64,000 bases of DNA from an uncultured Collinsella sp. (GTDB lineage: Bacteria; Actinomycetota; Coriobacteriia; Coriobacteriales; Coriobacteriaceae): contig CATWCP010000001.1 of NCBI GenBank assembly GCA_958349325.1, positions 55,000 through 118,999 on the forward strand, in the 5' to 3' direction. Made by a program: the position numbers and the translations under genes. Below, in pieces: positions 51,339 through 60,459 of this stretch. How positions within the stretch are numbered: the first letter of the stretch is position 1; every line of letters begins with the position of its first letter. The notes under the pieces are model-generated. The model was given only the letters and a program-made list of their open reading frames with translations, did not search any database and was not told the origin of the DNA.

Positions 51339-52337
51339 CTATTTCGCCATTGTGCTGCGCCCGGCCTCGACGCGTTTGCGCTGGGCGGCGCGCTCCTCGC
51401 CGGTCAGACGCTCAAAGAGATGCCCGATAAGCGAGGCAAGCACCTGCTGAAACAATGTTCCGCACATGACGGGAAACACGACCTCGCCGGGAAAATACTG
51501 TGTGGCGATGACGGCGCCCGAAGAGATATTGCGCATGCCGCAGGTAAAGCACATGGTGGCCGTCTCGCTATACGGCAGGTGCAACGCGTGGGCGACCAGA
51601 ATGCCCACGACAAAACCGCTGATGGCGAACACCAAAATAAAGAGGGCGACTTCCAGGCGCACCGCGTTCATGTGCAGCACGTACTCGCTCATGGCGGTGG
51701 AGTTGGAAGCGATGACGCCCATCATCATAAATTTGCAGGCGGGCGAGAGCGCGGGGGAGAGCTTCTCGTGTCCCCAGCCGCGCGTAAGTTCGTTGATCAC
51801 AATGCCGAGGATGGCAGGGATGGCAATCATAAAGGCCATGTTCTGCATCATGCTCGGAACATCGATTGCGACGGTGGCACCCAGCAGGAGCTTGAGCGTG
51901 AGCGGAATCGTCACGGGCGATATAACCGAGGACGTCAGGATGATGGTGAGTGCGAGCGGTCCGTTGCCGCCGAACATGCTAATCCACATAAAGGCAGTGA
52001 CTGCCACGGGTACGCTGTACTCGAGCACGATGCCGCAGACAAGGTTGGGGTTGGAGCCAAAGAACAGTGAGCCCATGGCATACGCCGCGATGGGGACGAG
52101 CACAGCCGAGACAAATAACGCCAAAATCAGGTGCAGCGGACGGCGGAATACCTCGGCTACCTGGTGGAAGGTGTTGCTGAGCGCGCCTTGGAACGTCATA
52201 AAGGCGAAGAGAGCGGGAACGATGGGCCTAAGTACGCCGATCTGCCGGGGAAAGAGCACGCCGAGCGCCACGCAAATCGGAACGATGACCTGCATGTGCC
52301 CCGCGAGAAACTTGCCCAGTCCAACCCATTGCTTCAT
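51339..52337 (-). CDS. Bile acid:sodium symporter (BASS) family transporter
   Basis: A 332-residue protein with about nine or ten helices. The BASS pattern is visible: 'FAFMTFQGALSN', 'GIVLEYSVPVAVTAFMWISM' (usual: G(x)3C(P/A)GG), and 'ETATMCFTCGMRNISSGAVI', the typical 'E-x4-G-x-R-N' segment. It transports an organic anion with Na+. The precise substrate (bile acid, pantoate, pyruvate-like) is not inferable. It is convergent with the GalT-like gene. Confidence 0.8.
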   Translation of the reverse strand: MKQWVGLGKFLAGHMQVIVPICVALGVLFPRQIGVLRPIVPALFAFMTFQGALSNTFHQVAEVFRRPLHLILALFVSAVLVPIAAYAMGSLFFGSNPNLVCGIVLEYSVPVAVTAFMWISMFGGNGPLALTIILTSSVISPVTIPLTLKLLLGATVAIDVPSMMQNMAFMIAIPAILGIVINELTRGWGHEKLSPALSPACKFMMMGVIASNSTAMSEYVLHMNAVRLEVALFILVFAISGFVVGILVAHALHLPYSETATMCFTCGMRNISSGAVIATQYFPGEVVFPVMCGTLFQQVLASLIGHLFERLTGEERAAQRKRVEAGRSTMAK

Positions 52338-52560
52338 ATACTCTTGTGACTCCCTTTGCTCGTGAATCTGTTTTGAATGGATATGCTAGACGCTCGCATG
52401 CGTCCGTGCGTCAGAAACGCTCGAATATTTCGAGGCTATTACCGCCCTCGTTTATCGAAACCACGGCGTGCTGGACGTTGTGTGTCCGCGCTGCACGGTA
52501 TAATAAATCCGTTCAACAGATCTGCCTGCCGAAGCGGGCATACACAGAGGACTCATCGCT

Positions 52561-52626
52561 ATGAACCGTGAGAGGTATCGCGGCGACCTGCCCCTATCGG
52601 GGGTGGGCGCCTATGTCATCGCTTAA
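52561..52626 (+). CDS. 21-residue leader ORF overlapping recJ
   Basis: ATG at 52561 behind a clear site (agaggactcatcgct) opens MNRERYRGDLPLSGVGAYVI-A and stops at 52626, 14 bases inside recJ in another frame. The arrangement suggests coupling of recJ translation to this short frame, or a vestigial upstream gene. Not known as a conserved peptide. Confidence 0.4.
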   Translation: MNRERYRGDLPLSGVGAYVIA

Positions 52627-55600
52627 GACGACGCATCGCTGGGCGGTCGCTCGGCAAAACCCCGAGCTCGAAAAGGAGCTTTCGGCTGGCCTGGGCATAC
52701 CCGGGCTGGTGGCGCGCATTATGGTTGCGCACGGCATTACATCCATCGAGGAAGGCCAGCTGTTTTTGACGCCTTCGCTCGATCGTGACTGGGCGGATCC
52801 GCTCGTTATTCCGGGCATGGCGGTCGTCGCCGACCGCGTTGAGCGCGCTATTCGCAGCCACGAGCGCATCGCCGTCTTTGGCGATTTTGACGTCGACGGC
52901 ATTACGTCGACTTGTCTGTTGACCGAGGCGCTACGTTCGTTTGGCGCCAACGTCACACCGTTTATTCCGCATCGCTTTGACGAGGGTTACGGCCTGTCGC
53001 GTGCGGCGCTCGACCGCGTCAACGAGCTCGCTCAACCCGACCTGATCGTGACCGTCGATAACGGTATTGCTGCCAAGGAAGAGGTCTCCTATCTGGAGAG
53101 CCTGGGAATCGATTTGGTGGTCACGGACCATCACGAGCCGTCCGACCAGGTGCCGCAGGGCGTGCCCCTGACCGACCCCAAGCTCGAGGACGAGGGTCCC
53201 TCGCGCGAGCTTGCCGGTGCCGGCGTGGCACTCAAGCTGGTGCAGGTCCTGGGCGAGCGTTTGGGCAAGCCGTCGTATTGGCGTTCGCTGATAGAGGTCG
53301 CGGCGCTGGGCACCGTGTCCGACATGATGCCGCTCACGCCCGAGAATCGCGCGCTGGTCGCCGAGGGCATCCAGCAGATGCGCGTGACGGCCCGTCCCGG
53401 TTATATCGCGCTGGCCGCACTTGCCAAGGCCGACCTTTCTACCATTACGGCCGACGGCCTGTCGTTTTCGCTCATCCCTCGTCTGAATGCTGCCGGCCGC
53501 ATGGCCGATCCCAAGCTGGCGCTCGACCTGCTGCTTGCCCGCGACCCCATCGAAGCGAGCGCGCTTGCCGCCGAGCTCGAGGAAATCAATCGCCAACGCC
53601 GTGAGATCGAGGCCGAGCTTACGCGCGATGCCATGGCGAAGGTCGAGGAGACTTATGACGGCGGGCGCGCAATCGTCGTGGGCGGCGAGGGCTGGCACGA
53701 GGGCGTCAAGGGCATCGTGGCGAGCCGTCTGACCAATCGCTATCACGTGCCGGCGCTGCTCTTCTCGATCGAGGGCGGCGTTGCGCGCGGATCGGGCCGC
53801 TCGGTGGGCAAGGTCAACCTGTTCGACGCCGTCGAACGCTGCTCCGACCTGCTGATTCGTCGCGGCGGGCATGCCGGTGCGGTGGGTGTGACCATCGAGG
53901 CATCCAAGCTCGATGAGTTCCGCCGTCGCCTTTCGGCCGTGCTATCGGAGCTTCCCGCCGAGGACTTTGAGGACACTGACGAGGTTGCCGCCACCGTTGA
54001 CCTCTCCGAGCTAAATATCGAGACCATCGAGCAGATTTCCCGTCTTGAGCCGTTTGGCCAAGGCAATAAGGTGCCGCTTCTGGCCGCCGAGGGCGTGACG
54101 ATGTGCGATCGCGCCGTGGTGGGCAAAACCGGCGAGCACATGCGCTTTGTGGCGACCGATGGCGCCGCGAGTGTGCCGGCCATCATGTTCCGCGTGCCGC
54201 AGATCGATAGGCTCATCAATTGCGACAGCGCCGTCGACTTGGTGTTCGAGGCCGTGGCCGAGCATTGGCAGGGACGTGTAAAGCCCAAGCTCATGATCAA
54301 AGATGTCTTGGTGCGCGATACCGCGGCGCCCAATATCGACGATCCGGCATGTGAGCTTCGCCGCGGCGTGCAACCGGCGGATTCTGGCCCGCGCCTGGAG
54401 TCGCGTAGACGCGAGACGCTCGCCCAGCTTTCTTATACCGAGCTCACGCGCTCGCTTATCCATAGCTTTATCGGATCGAACCAACCGCACCGCGCACAGG
54501 TCGAGGCACTCGACGCGCTCGCCGACCACCAGAGCGTTTTGGCCGTTATGGGGACGGGGCGTGGCAAGTCGCTCATCTTCCATGTTCACGCCGCGCGCGA
54601 GGCGGTCCTTCGCGGGCGCGCGAGCATCTTTGTCTATCCGCTGCGCGCGCTCGTTGCCGACCAGGCCTATCACCTCTCGTCGACGATGGCCGCGCTCGGC
54701 ATTGGTGTGGGCGTGTTGACCGGCGAGACCGTGGAGGCAGCGCGCGATGACGTGTTTGCCGGCCTGGCTTCGGGCCGCACCGGCATCGTGCTCACGACGC
54801 CTGAGTTCCTGTCTATCCATCGCGATCGCTTTGCACGTTCTGGACGTATTGGCTTTGTCGTTATCGATGAGGCGCACCATGCCGGTCTTGCCAAAGGCGG
54901 CGACCGAAGCGCATACCTCGACATGCCCGATATCCTCAAGGCCCTGGGCGATCCGGTCGTTCTGGCCACGACTGCCACCGCGACGGCTCCGGTTGTTGCG
55001 GAGCTTGCCCGCGTGCTGCCGATTACCCGTACGGTGGTCGACGAGACCGTGCGCGAGAACTTGCAGCTCGAGGACGACCGCGATCTTGCGAGCCGCGAAA
55101 ACCGCCTGGTGTCCATCGTCGCGACGGGGGAGAAGACCGTCATCTACGTCAACTCGCGTGATCAGTCCGTGGCGCTTGCCAAGACGCTACGCAAACGCGT
55201 TCCCGACTGTGCGACCCGTATCGCGTTCTACAACGCGGGCCTTACGCGCACCGACCGCCATCGCGTAGAGGAGGCGTTTCGAGACGGCAGCCTCAGCTGC
55301 ATTGTCTCGACATCTGCCTTTGGCGAGGGCGTCAACCTTCCCGATATTCGCCATGTCGTACTCTATCACATGCCGTTTGGCGGCATTGAGTTTAACCAGA
55401 TGAGCGGCCGCGCCGGTCGCGATGGCCAGCCCGCCGTGATTCATCTGCTCTATTCGTCGCGCGACGCCCGCATTAACGAGCGCCTGCTCGACTGCTATGC
55501 GCCCGAGCGCGACGAACTTGTCACGCTCTATCGCGCGCTGCAGACCATGTGGCGCTCCAACCGCGGCAAGACCGGGGACGATTCCTTTAGCGCGAGCGAT

Positions 55601-55900
55601 ATCGACATCGCGCAGATGTGCCTTGCCATCGATGCGCGCACGCCGGTCGACGAGCGCTCGGTGGAAAGCGGCTTGGGAATCTTCGAAGAGCTTGGTTTCT
55701 GTCGCGTTTCGGGGTTTGACGACACCCGTCGTATCGCGATGGCCGAAAACCCCGGCCGCGTGCAATTGAGCAGGTCGATTCGCTATTTGGAGGGCTTACG
55801 CTCGCGCATGGAGTTCTCGGCTTTTCGGAGCTGGGCACTCGATTCGTGCGCTTCTGATATGCTAGCCAAAGTTAACCGCCCGATCGTTCCGCGGGCCTAG
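52613..55900 (+). CDS. recJ: RecJ single-strand exonuclease fused to a RecQ-like helicase
   Basis: A 1095-residue fusion. Residues ~1-600 are RecJ: motif DFDVDG (91-96), 'VTVDNG', DHH (172-174), and a DHHA1 part with 'RRGGHAGAVGVTI', plus an OB-like segment. Residues ~625-1095 are an SF2 helicase with 'MGTGRGKS' (~646-653), DEAH (~752), 'TTATATAPV', and 'QMSGRAGRDGQP'. RecJ degrades 5' single-stranded ends in recombinational repair; a covalently linked RecQ-type helicase would feed it. In E. coli the two are separate genes. ATG at 52613 has a gggggtggg site. Confidence 0.87.
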   Translation: MSSLKTTHRWAVARQNPELEKELSAGLGIPGLVARIMVAHGITSIEEGQLFLTPSLDRDWADPLVIPGMAVVADRVERAIRSHERIAVFGDFDVDGITSTCLLTEALRSFGANVTPFIPHRFDEGYGLSRAALDRVNELAQPDLIVTVDNGIAAKEEVSYLESLGIDLVVTDHHEPSDQVPQGVPLTDPKLEDEGPSRELAGAGVALKLVQVLGERLGKPSYWRSLIEVAALGTVSDMMPLTPENRALVAEGIQQMRVTARPGYIALAALAKADLSTITADGLSFSLIPRLNAAGRMADPKLALDLLLARDPIEASALAAELEEINRQRREIEAELTRDAMAKVEETYDGGRAIVVGGEGWHEGVKGIVASRLTNRYHVPALLFSIEGGVARGSGRSVGKVNLFDAVERCSDLLIRRGGHAGAVGVTIEASKLDEFRRRLSAVLSELPAEDFEDTDEVAATVDLSELNIETIEQISRLEPFGQGNKVPLLAAEGVTMCDRAVVGKTGEHMRFVATDGAASVPAIMFRVPQIDRLINCDSAVDLVFEAVAEHWQGRVKPKLMIKDVLVRDTAAPNIDDPACELRRGVQPADSGPRLESRRRETLAQLSYTELTRSLIHSFIGSNQPHRAQVEALDALADHQSVLAVMGTGRGKSLIFHVHAAREAVLRGRASIFVYPLRALVADQAYHLSSTMAALGIGVGVLTGETVEAARDDVFAGLASGRTGIVLTTPEFLSIHRDRFARSGRIGFVVIDEAHHAGLAKGGDRSAYLDMPDILKALGDPVVLATTATATAPVVAELARVLPITRTVVDETVRENLQLEDDRDLASRENRLVSIVATGEKTVIYVNSRDQSVALAKTLRKRVPDCATRIAFYNAGLTRTDRHRVEEAFRDGSLSCIVSTSAFGEGVNLPDIRHVVLYHMPFGGIEFNQMSGRAGRDGQPAVIHLLYSSRDARINERLLDCYAPERDELVTLYRALQTMWRSNRGKTGDDSFSASDIDIAQMCLAIDARTPVDERSVESGLGIFEELGFCRVSGFDDTRRIAMAENPGRVQLSRSIRYLEGLRSRMEFSAFRSWALDSCASDMLAKVNRPIVPRA

Positions 55901-55915
55901 GGGAAGGGGACCTCG

Positions 55916-58276
55916 ATGGATGCCGCAGCCCGTACCGCCCATGATTCCACCCTCCAGCCTTTTTCGGAGATGGAGCACTATAAGCATGCCGATGAGCTGC
56001 CGCCCGAGATTATGGCGGACAGCTACGACAAGCTGGAGCGCCTGTGCCTCAAATATATGAATGAGGACGACTTCTCTAAGGTGGAGCAGGCCTACTGCTT
56101 TGCCGCCGAGAAGCACTGCAACCAAAAGCGCCGTTCGGGCGAGATGTACATTAACCATCCCGTCGAGGTTGCCATCATTTTGGCCGATCTCAAGATGGAC
56201 TGCGATGTGGTGTGCGCCGCACTGCTGCACGATACCGTCGAGGATACCGAGACCTCGCTTGCCGATGTTTCCGGCCTGTTTGGCAATACAGTGGCCGAGC
56301 TCGTCGATGGCGTGACCAAGCTCACCAACATCGAAGTCGACAGCATGGACGAGAAGCAGGCCCTCACGCTGCGCAAGATGTTCCTCGCCATGTCCAAGGA
56401 CATCCGCGTCATCATCGTTAAGCTTGCCGACCGTCTGCACAACATGCGCACCCTTGCAGCCCTGCGCGAGGACCGTCGCCTGTTTAAGGCTCGCGAGACC
56501 ATGGACGTGTATGCGCCCCTGGCCGACCGTCTGGGCATGAGCTCCATTAAATGGGAGCTCGAGGACCTGTCCTTCTTCTACCTTGAGCCCGACGCCTACC
56601 AGCGCATCGCGCGCATGGTGGCGGAGTCACGCGAGGTCCGTGAGCGCTATCTGGCCGAGACCATCAAGACGCTCACCGACGAGCTCAACCGCATTGGCCT
56701 GGAGGACTTTCAGATCAACGGCCGTTCCAAGCACTACTGGTCCATCTACCAAAAGATGAAGCGCAAGGGCAAGGAGTTCTCCGAGATCTACGACCTGGTG
56801 GCACTGCGCGTCATCACGCATTCGGTGCGCGATTGCTACTCCACGCTCGGCGCGGTGCATACGCTGTGGCACCCCATGCCTGGTCGCTTTAAAGACTATA
56901 TCGCCATGCCCAAGGTCAATAACTACCAGTCGCTCCATACGACGGTTATCGGCCCCACAGCCCGCCCGCTCGAGATTCAGATTCGAACCTATGAGATGCA
57001 TGAGCAGGCCGAGTACGGCATTGCCGCCCACTGGCTCTATAAGAAGTCGGGCGGTTCGTCTGCGTCTAAGACCAATGATGCCCAGCGTCTGGACGACCAG
57101 ATTAACTGGCTCAAACATTCGCTCGATTGGGCTGCGTCTGATGAGATCACCGACGCCAAGGAATACCTGCATTCGCTGAAGGTCGACCTCTTCGATCAGG
57201 AGATCTTCGTCTTTACGCCCAAGGGCGAGGTCATGGCGCTCCGTGCCGGCTCCACGCCGCTCGACTTTGCCTACGCCGTTCATACCGAGGTGGGAAACCA
57301 CTGCGTCGGCGCTAAAATCAACGGTGCGGTGGCCCCGCTCACGCACGAGATCAAGACGGGCGACCGCGTTGAAATCCTGACCAACAAGAGTTCCAAGCCG
57401 TCGCGTGATTGGCTCAAGATCGTTAAGACGCCTTCCGCCAAGTCAAAGATCCGCCGCTATTTTGCCGCCGCGACCAAGGACGACGACGCTGCCGCCGGTC
57501 GCGATATACTGGCCAAGGACCTGCGCAAGCGTGGCTATGGCATTTCTACACCGCGTTCGACGCGTGCGCTCAACGCCGTGGCGGAGCAGTTTAACTACAA
57601 GCAGCTCGAGGACTTGTTTGCCGCCGTCGGCGCCGGCAAAGTTGCCCCGCGCGCTGTGGGTAACAAGGTCGAGCAGATTTTGGACCCCAAGCCCGAGGAG
57701 CAGCTCACCAAGGCCGATGCTATCGCCGAGGTCGTGAAGCAGCCGGCCCGAGGCTCCAACCGCAAGCCGCAAAAGCGCGGCAAGAGCGCCAGCAACGGCA
57801 TTATCGTCAAGGGCGAGAGCAACAGCGGCCTGCTGGTTCGTCTGGCCCATTGCTGCAATCCCGTGACGGGCGACGACATCGTCGGCTTCATCACGCGCGG
57901 TCGTGGCGTTTCGGTGCATCGCGCCAACTGCCCCAACGTCAAGGGTCTTATGGAGCATCCCGAGCGCATGATCGATGTGGAGTGGGACGGTGCTGCCGAC
58001 ACTCTCTTCCAGGTCGAGATCGTGGTCGAGTGCCTGGACCGCATGGGCCTGCTCAAGGATGTCACCATTGCCATTGGCGATGCGGGCGGCAATATCCTTT
58101 CTGCCGCTACGTCGACCAACCGCGAGGGTATTGCAACCCTGCGCTTTATGGTCGAGATCTCGGACGCGAGCGGTCTGGATCCGCTGCTGGCCTCTATCAG
58201 CAGCGTTGACTCGGTCTACGACGCGCGCCGCCTGATGCCCGGCGAGGGTGGAGCCCAGCTTAAGCGCCGCGTTTAG
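55916..58276 (+). CDS. rel: Bifunctional (p)ppGpp synthetase/hydrolase
   Basis: A 786-residue RelA/SpoT-type enzyme governing the stringent response. It has an N-terminal HD hydrolase domain ('ALLHDTVEDTETS'), a synthetase domain ('GRSKHYWSIYQKMKRKGKEF', 'YEMHEQAEYGIAAHW'), and a TGS domain ('FVFTPKGEVMALRAGSTPLD'). A zinc-finger-like C-C-H-C segment ('LAHCCNPVTGDDIVGF', 'VSVHRANCPN') and an ACT domain follow. The intact HD motif means hydrolase activity is expected. ATG at 55916 behind gggaagggg. It lies 15 bases after recJ and is probably co-transcribed. Confidence 0.92.
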   Translation: MDAAARTAHDSTLQPFSEMEHYKHADELPPEIMADSYDKLERLCLKYMNEDDFSKVEQAYCFAAEKHCNQKRRSGEMYINHPVEVAIILADLKMDCDVVCAALLHDTVEDTETSLADVSGLFGNTVAELVDGVTKLTNIEVDSMDEKQALTLRKMFLAMSKDIRVIIVKLADRLHNMRTLAALREDRRLFKARETMDVYAPLADRLGMSSIKWELEDLSFFYLEPDAYQRIARMVAESREVRERYLAETIKTLTDELNRIGLEDFQINGRSKHYWSIYQKMKRKGKEFSEIYDLVALRVITHSVRDCYSTLGAVHTLWHPMPGRFKDYIAMPKVNNYQSLHTTVIGPTARPLEIQIRTYEMHEQAEYGIAAHWLYKKSGGSSASKTNDAQRLDDQINWLKHSLDWAASDEITDAKEYLHSLKVDLFDQEIFVFTPKGEVMALRAGSTPLDFAYAVHTEVGNHCVGAKINGAVAPLTHEIKTGDRVEILTNKSSKPSRDWLKIVKTPSAKSKIRRYFAAATKDDDAAAGRDILAKDLRKRGYGISTPRSTRALNAVAEQFNYKQLEDLFAAVGAGKVAPRAVGNKVEQILDPKPEEQLTKADAIAEVVKQPARGSNRKPQKRGKSASNGIIVKGESNSGLLVRLAHCCNPVTGDDIVGFITRGRGVSVHRANCPNVKGLMEHPERMIDVEWDGAADTLFQVEIVVECLDRMGLLKDVTIAIGDAGGNILSAATSTNREGIATLRFMVEISDASGLDPLLASISSVDSVYDARRLMPGEGGAQLKRRV

Positions 58277-58315
58277 TCGCGACGAACGTGCCACATTATC
58301 GATATTCGCTACACT

Positions 58316-58337
58316 CGAGGCATCGTTTGATGCCTCG
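58316..58337 (+). other. Short stem-loop after rel
   Basis: CGAGGCATC pairs with GATGCCTCG around a four-base loop (GTTT). No T-run follows. It may stabilise the rel 3' end or the leader of the next gene. Confidence 0.4.
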
Positions 58338-58360
58338 AATTCTATAGAGAGGAGAGGGAC

Positions 58361-59038
58361 ATGGGTGCTGTGTCCTTGGATTTAACTCCCAAGGGATCGG
58401 TCGAGATCGAGACGCTCGTAAACGGTCCCATTCAGACCAATAGCTATGCAGTTATTTCGAACAATGAGTGCGTGATCATCGACCCTGCGTGGGAAGGCGA
58501 GCGCTTGGTGGAGCATGTTCGAGCCGAGCATCCCGGCGTACGCGTGCTTGGCGCCGTATGCACTCATGGCCATGCCGATCATGTTGGTGGTGTTGCCGGC
58601 GTGCGAACCACCGTTGGCGAGGGCTGCCAGTATGAGCTGTGTACTAAGGATGTGGCGGTGCCGCATACGAACATCGAGGAACAGCGAGCTATGTGGTGCA
58701 TTGAGACGCCCGATCCCGGGGAGCCGACGCGCCTGCTCGCCGAGGGCGATACCATTGAGGTGGGCAATATCTGCCTGCAGGTGATCGAGACGCCAGGGCA
58801 TACGCCGGGCGGCATTGTCTTGTTCGCCGCTACCGAGCAGGGAAGCATCGCCTTTGTTGGCGACACGCTGTTCCCGGGTAGCCACGGCCGCACCGATCTT
58901 TCTGGAGGAGACGAGACGGCGATTCTGCGCTCGCTCTCCAAGCTCGCCCGGCTTCTCCCGCCCGATACCGTTTGCCTAACCGGCCATGGCGATTCGACCA
59001 CCATGGCACGCGAACTCATGCAGAACCCTTTCATGTAG
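58361..59038 (+). CDS. MBL-fold metallo-hydrolase (glyoxalase II-like)
   Basis: A 225-residue protein with the beta-lactamase-fold metal motif THGHADHVGG (H-x-H-x-D-H), a later 'IETPGHTPGGI', and 'FVGDTLFPGSHGRTDLSGGD'. The pattern resembles the YcbL/glyoxalase II family, which hydrolyse thioesters such as S-lactoylglutathione or other acyl thiols; the substrate here is unassigned. The ATG has a strong site (gagaggagagggac). It is in the same orientation as rel. Confidence 0.85.
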   Translation: MGAVSLDLTPKGSVEIETLVNGPIQTNSYAVISNNECVIIDPAWEGERLVEHVRAEHPGVRVLGAVCTHGHADHVGGVAGVRTTVGEGCQYELCTKDVAVPHTNIEEQRAMWCIETPDPGEPTRLLAEGDTIEVGNICLQVIETPGHTPGGIVLFAATEQGSIAFVGDTLFPGSHGRTDLSGGDETAILRSLSKLARLLPPDTVCLTGHGDSTTMARELMQNPFM

Positions 59039-59170
59039 GTGTAGCTTTATCGTCAGCTTCTGAAGCACGAGAAGCGTCCAAACGTCAAGCTATTTTTCCC
59101 CAACGGGTCGATTCCGTAGGGCAAACGGTCAAAAAAAGTCTGTTTGGACGATATTCGTGAACAAACGAAC

Positions 59171-59199
59171 GTTTATGCTCGGGTGCGCCGTGGTAAAAT
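59171..59199 (+). promoter_or_regulatory. Probable promoter of fba
   Basis: GTTTAT (59171-59176) stands 17 bases before TAAAAT (59194-59199), which is preceded by TG as an extended -10. It lies 40 bases before the fba start codon. Inferred by eye. Confidence 0.5.
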
Positions 59200-59239
59200 C
59201 TCAGGCGTTATCGGAGCAACCTTACAGGAGGTTTCTTTT

Positions 59240-60106
59240 ATGCTCGTCAACGCAGCAGACATGCTCAAGAAGGCCGAGGCCGGCAAGTACGGTCTCGGTG
59301 CCTTCAACACCAACAACCTCGAGTGGACCCTGGCTATTCTCCAGGCCGCCGAGGAGGCCAAGTCTCCGCTGATCCTTCAGTGCACCGCTGGTGCCGCTAA
59401 GTGGATGGGCGGTTTCAAGGTCTGCGCCGACATGGTCAAGGCTGCCGTCGAGGCCACGGGCGTTACCGTTCCCGTCGCCCTTCACCTCGATCACGGTTCT
59501 TACGAGGACTGCTTCAAGTGCATCGAGGCCGGCTTCACGTCCATCATGTATGACGGCTCTCACGAGGAGACCTTCCAGCTTAACCTCGACCGTACCAAGG
59601 AGCTCGTTGAGCTTGCCCACTCCAAGGGCATGTCCATCGAGGCCGAGGTCGGCGGCATCGGCGGCACCGAGGACGGCGTGACCTCCAGCGGCGAGCTCGC
59701 TGATCCTGCTGAGTGCAAGCAGATTGCTGACCTGGGCGTCGACTTCCTCGCCTGCGGCATCGGCAACATCCACGGCGTGTATCCCGCTGACTGGGCTGGC
59801 CTTTCCTTCGAGCGTCTGGGCGAGATCAAGGCTCAGACCGGCGACCTGCCCCTCGTTCTGCACGGTGGTACCGGCATCCCCGAGGATCAGATCAAGAAGG
59901 CCATTTCCCTGGGCATCTCCAAGATCAACGTCAACACCGACCTGCAGCTCGTCTTCGCCAAGGGCGTACGCGAGTACATCGAGGCTGGCAAGGATCAGCA
60001 GGGCAAGGGCTTCGACCCCCGCAAGCTCCTCAAGCCTGGTCGCGACAACATCGTTGCCCGCACCAAGGAACTCATGGAGGAGTTTGGCTCCGTCAACAAG
60101 GCGTAA
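59240..60106 (+). CDS. fba: Fructose-bisphosphate aldolase, class II
   Basis: A 288-residue class II aldolase. Visible: 'GLGAFNTNNLEWTLAILQAA', zinc ligand 'VALHLDHGSYED', 'SIMYDGSHE', and 'LHGGTGIP' with the phosphate-binding 'INVNTDLQL'. It splits fructose-1,6-bisphosphate in glycolysis. Its codons are markedly uniform, as in highly expressed genes. ATG at 59240 behind caggaggtttc is chosen; a longer in-frame region lacks a site. A very large stem-loop follows. Confidence 0.93.
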   Translation: MLVNAADMLKKAEAGKYGLGAFNTNNLEWTLAILQAAEEAKSPLILQCTAGAAKWMGGFKVCADMVKAAVEATGVTVPVALHLDHGSYEDCFKCIEAGFTSIMYDGSHEETFQLNLDRTKELVELAHSKGMSIEAEVGGIGGTEDGVTSSGELADPAECKQIADLGVDFLACGIGNIHGVYPADWAGLSFERLGEIKAQTGDLPLVLHGGTGIPEDQIKKAISLGISKINVNTDLQLVFAKGVREYIEAGKDQQGKGFDPRKLLKPGRDNIVARTKELMEEFGSVNKA

Positions 60107-60128
60107 GTAGCGGTTTAACTTTCCCGTC

Positions 60129-60221
60129 GGAGGCCCCGTTCACCCTACGCTTTTCCCTTGCGCTCACCTGGCTTTGCCAGAAGTCGCGCAATGGGAAAAG
60201 CTCCGGGTGAACGGGGCCTCC
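60129..60221. repeat. 93-base near-perfect palindrome after fba
   Basis: GGAGGCCCCGTTCACCC (60129-60145) pairs exactly with GGGTGAACGGGGCCTCC (60205-60221). Inside, GCTTTTCCC pairs with GGGAAAAGC, GCGC pairs with GCGC, and CTGGC pairs with GCCAG at the tip. It forms one long hairpin that could terminate fba, or it is a mobile palindromic element. Confidence 0.6.
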
Positions 60222-60342
60222 TTCGTTAACTCGCTACAGGGTTACTGGGCAAAATTTAAATGGCTACTGGCTTCGCCAGAAGTCGCGCCAAGGAAACAGC
60301 TCCGGGGGACGGGGCTTCCTTCGTTTAACGCCGCAGGGTTAC
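60168..60342. repeat. Two tandem copies of the right half of the palindromic element
   Basis: The segment 60168-60245 (starting CTGGCTTTGCCAGAAGTCGC) recurs at 60267-60342 (starting CTGGCTTCGCCAGAAGTCGC) with a few changes and one short deletion. The second copy has no matching left arm, so the repeat spread by partial duplication. The rest of 60343-60459 shows no gene. Confidence 0.6.
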
Positions 60343-60459
60343 GAGTCTGAATTCATTTTCATAGGTACCGTTTATCGGTGTTGAGGGTTCCTTTATTGGG
60401 GCTTTCTTTTTTATCTCGCTACAATGGGCTTCAAGCGTTCTAGTGACTTGGAGTTTGGT

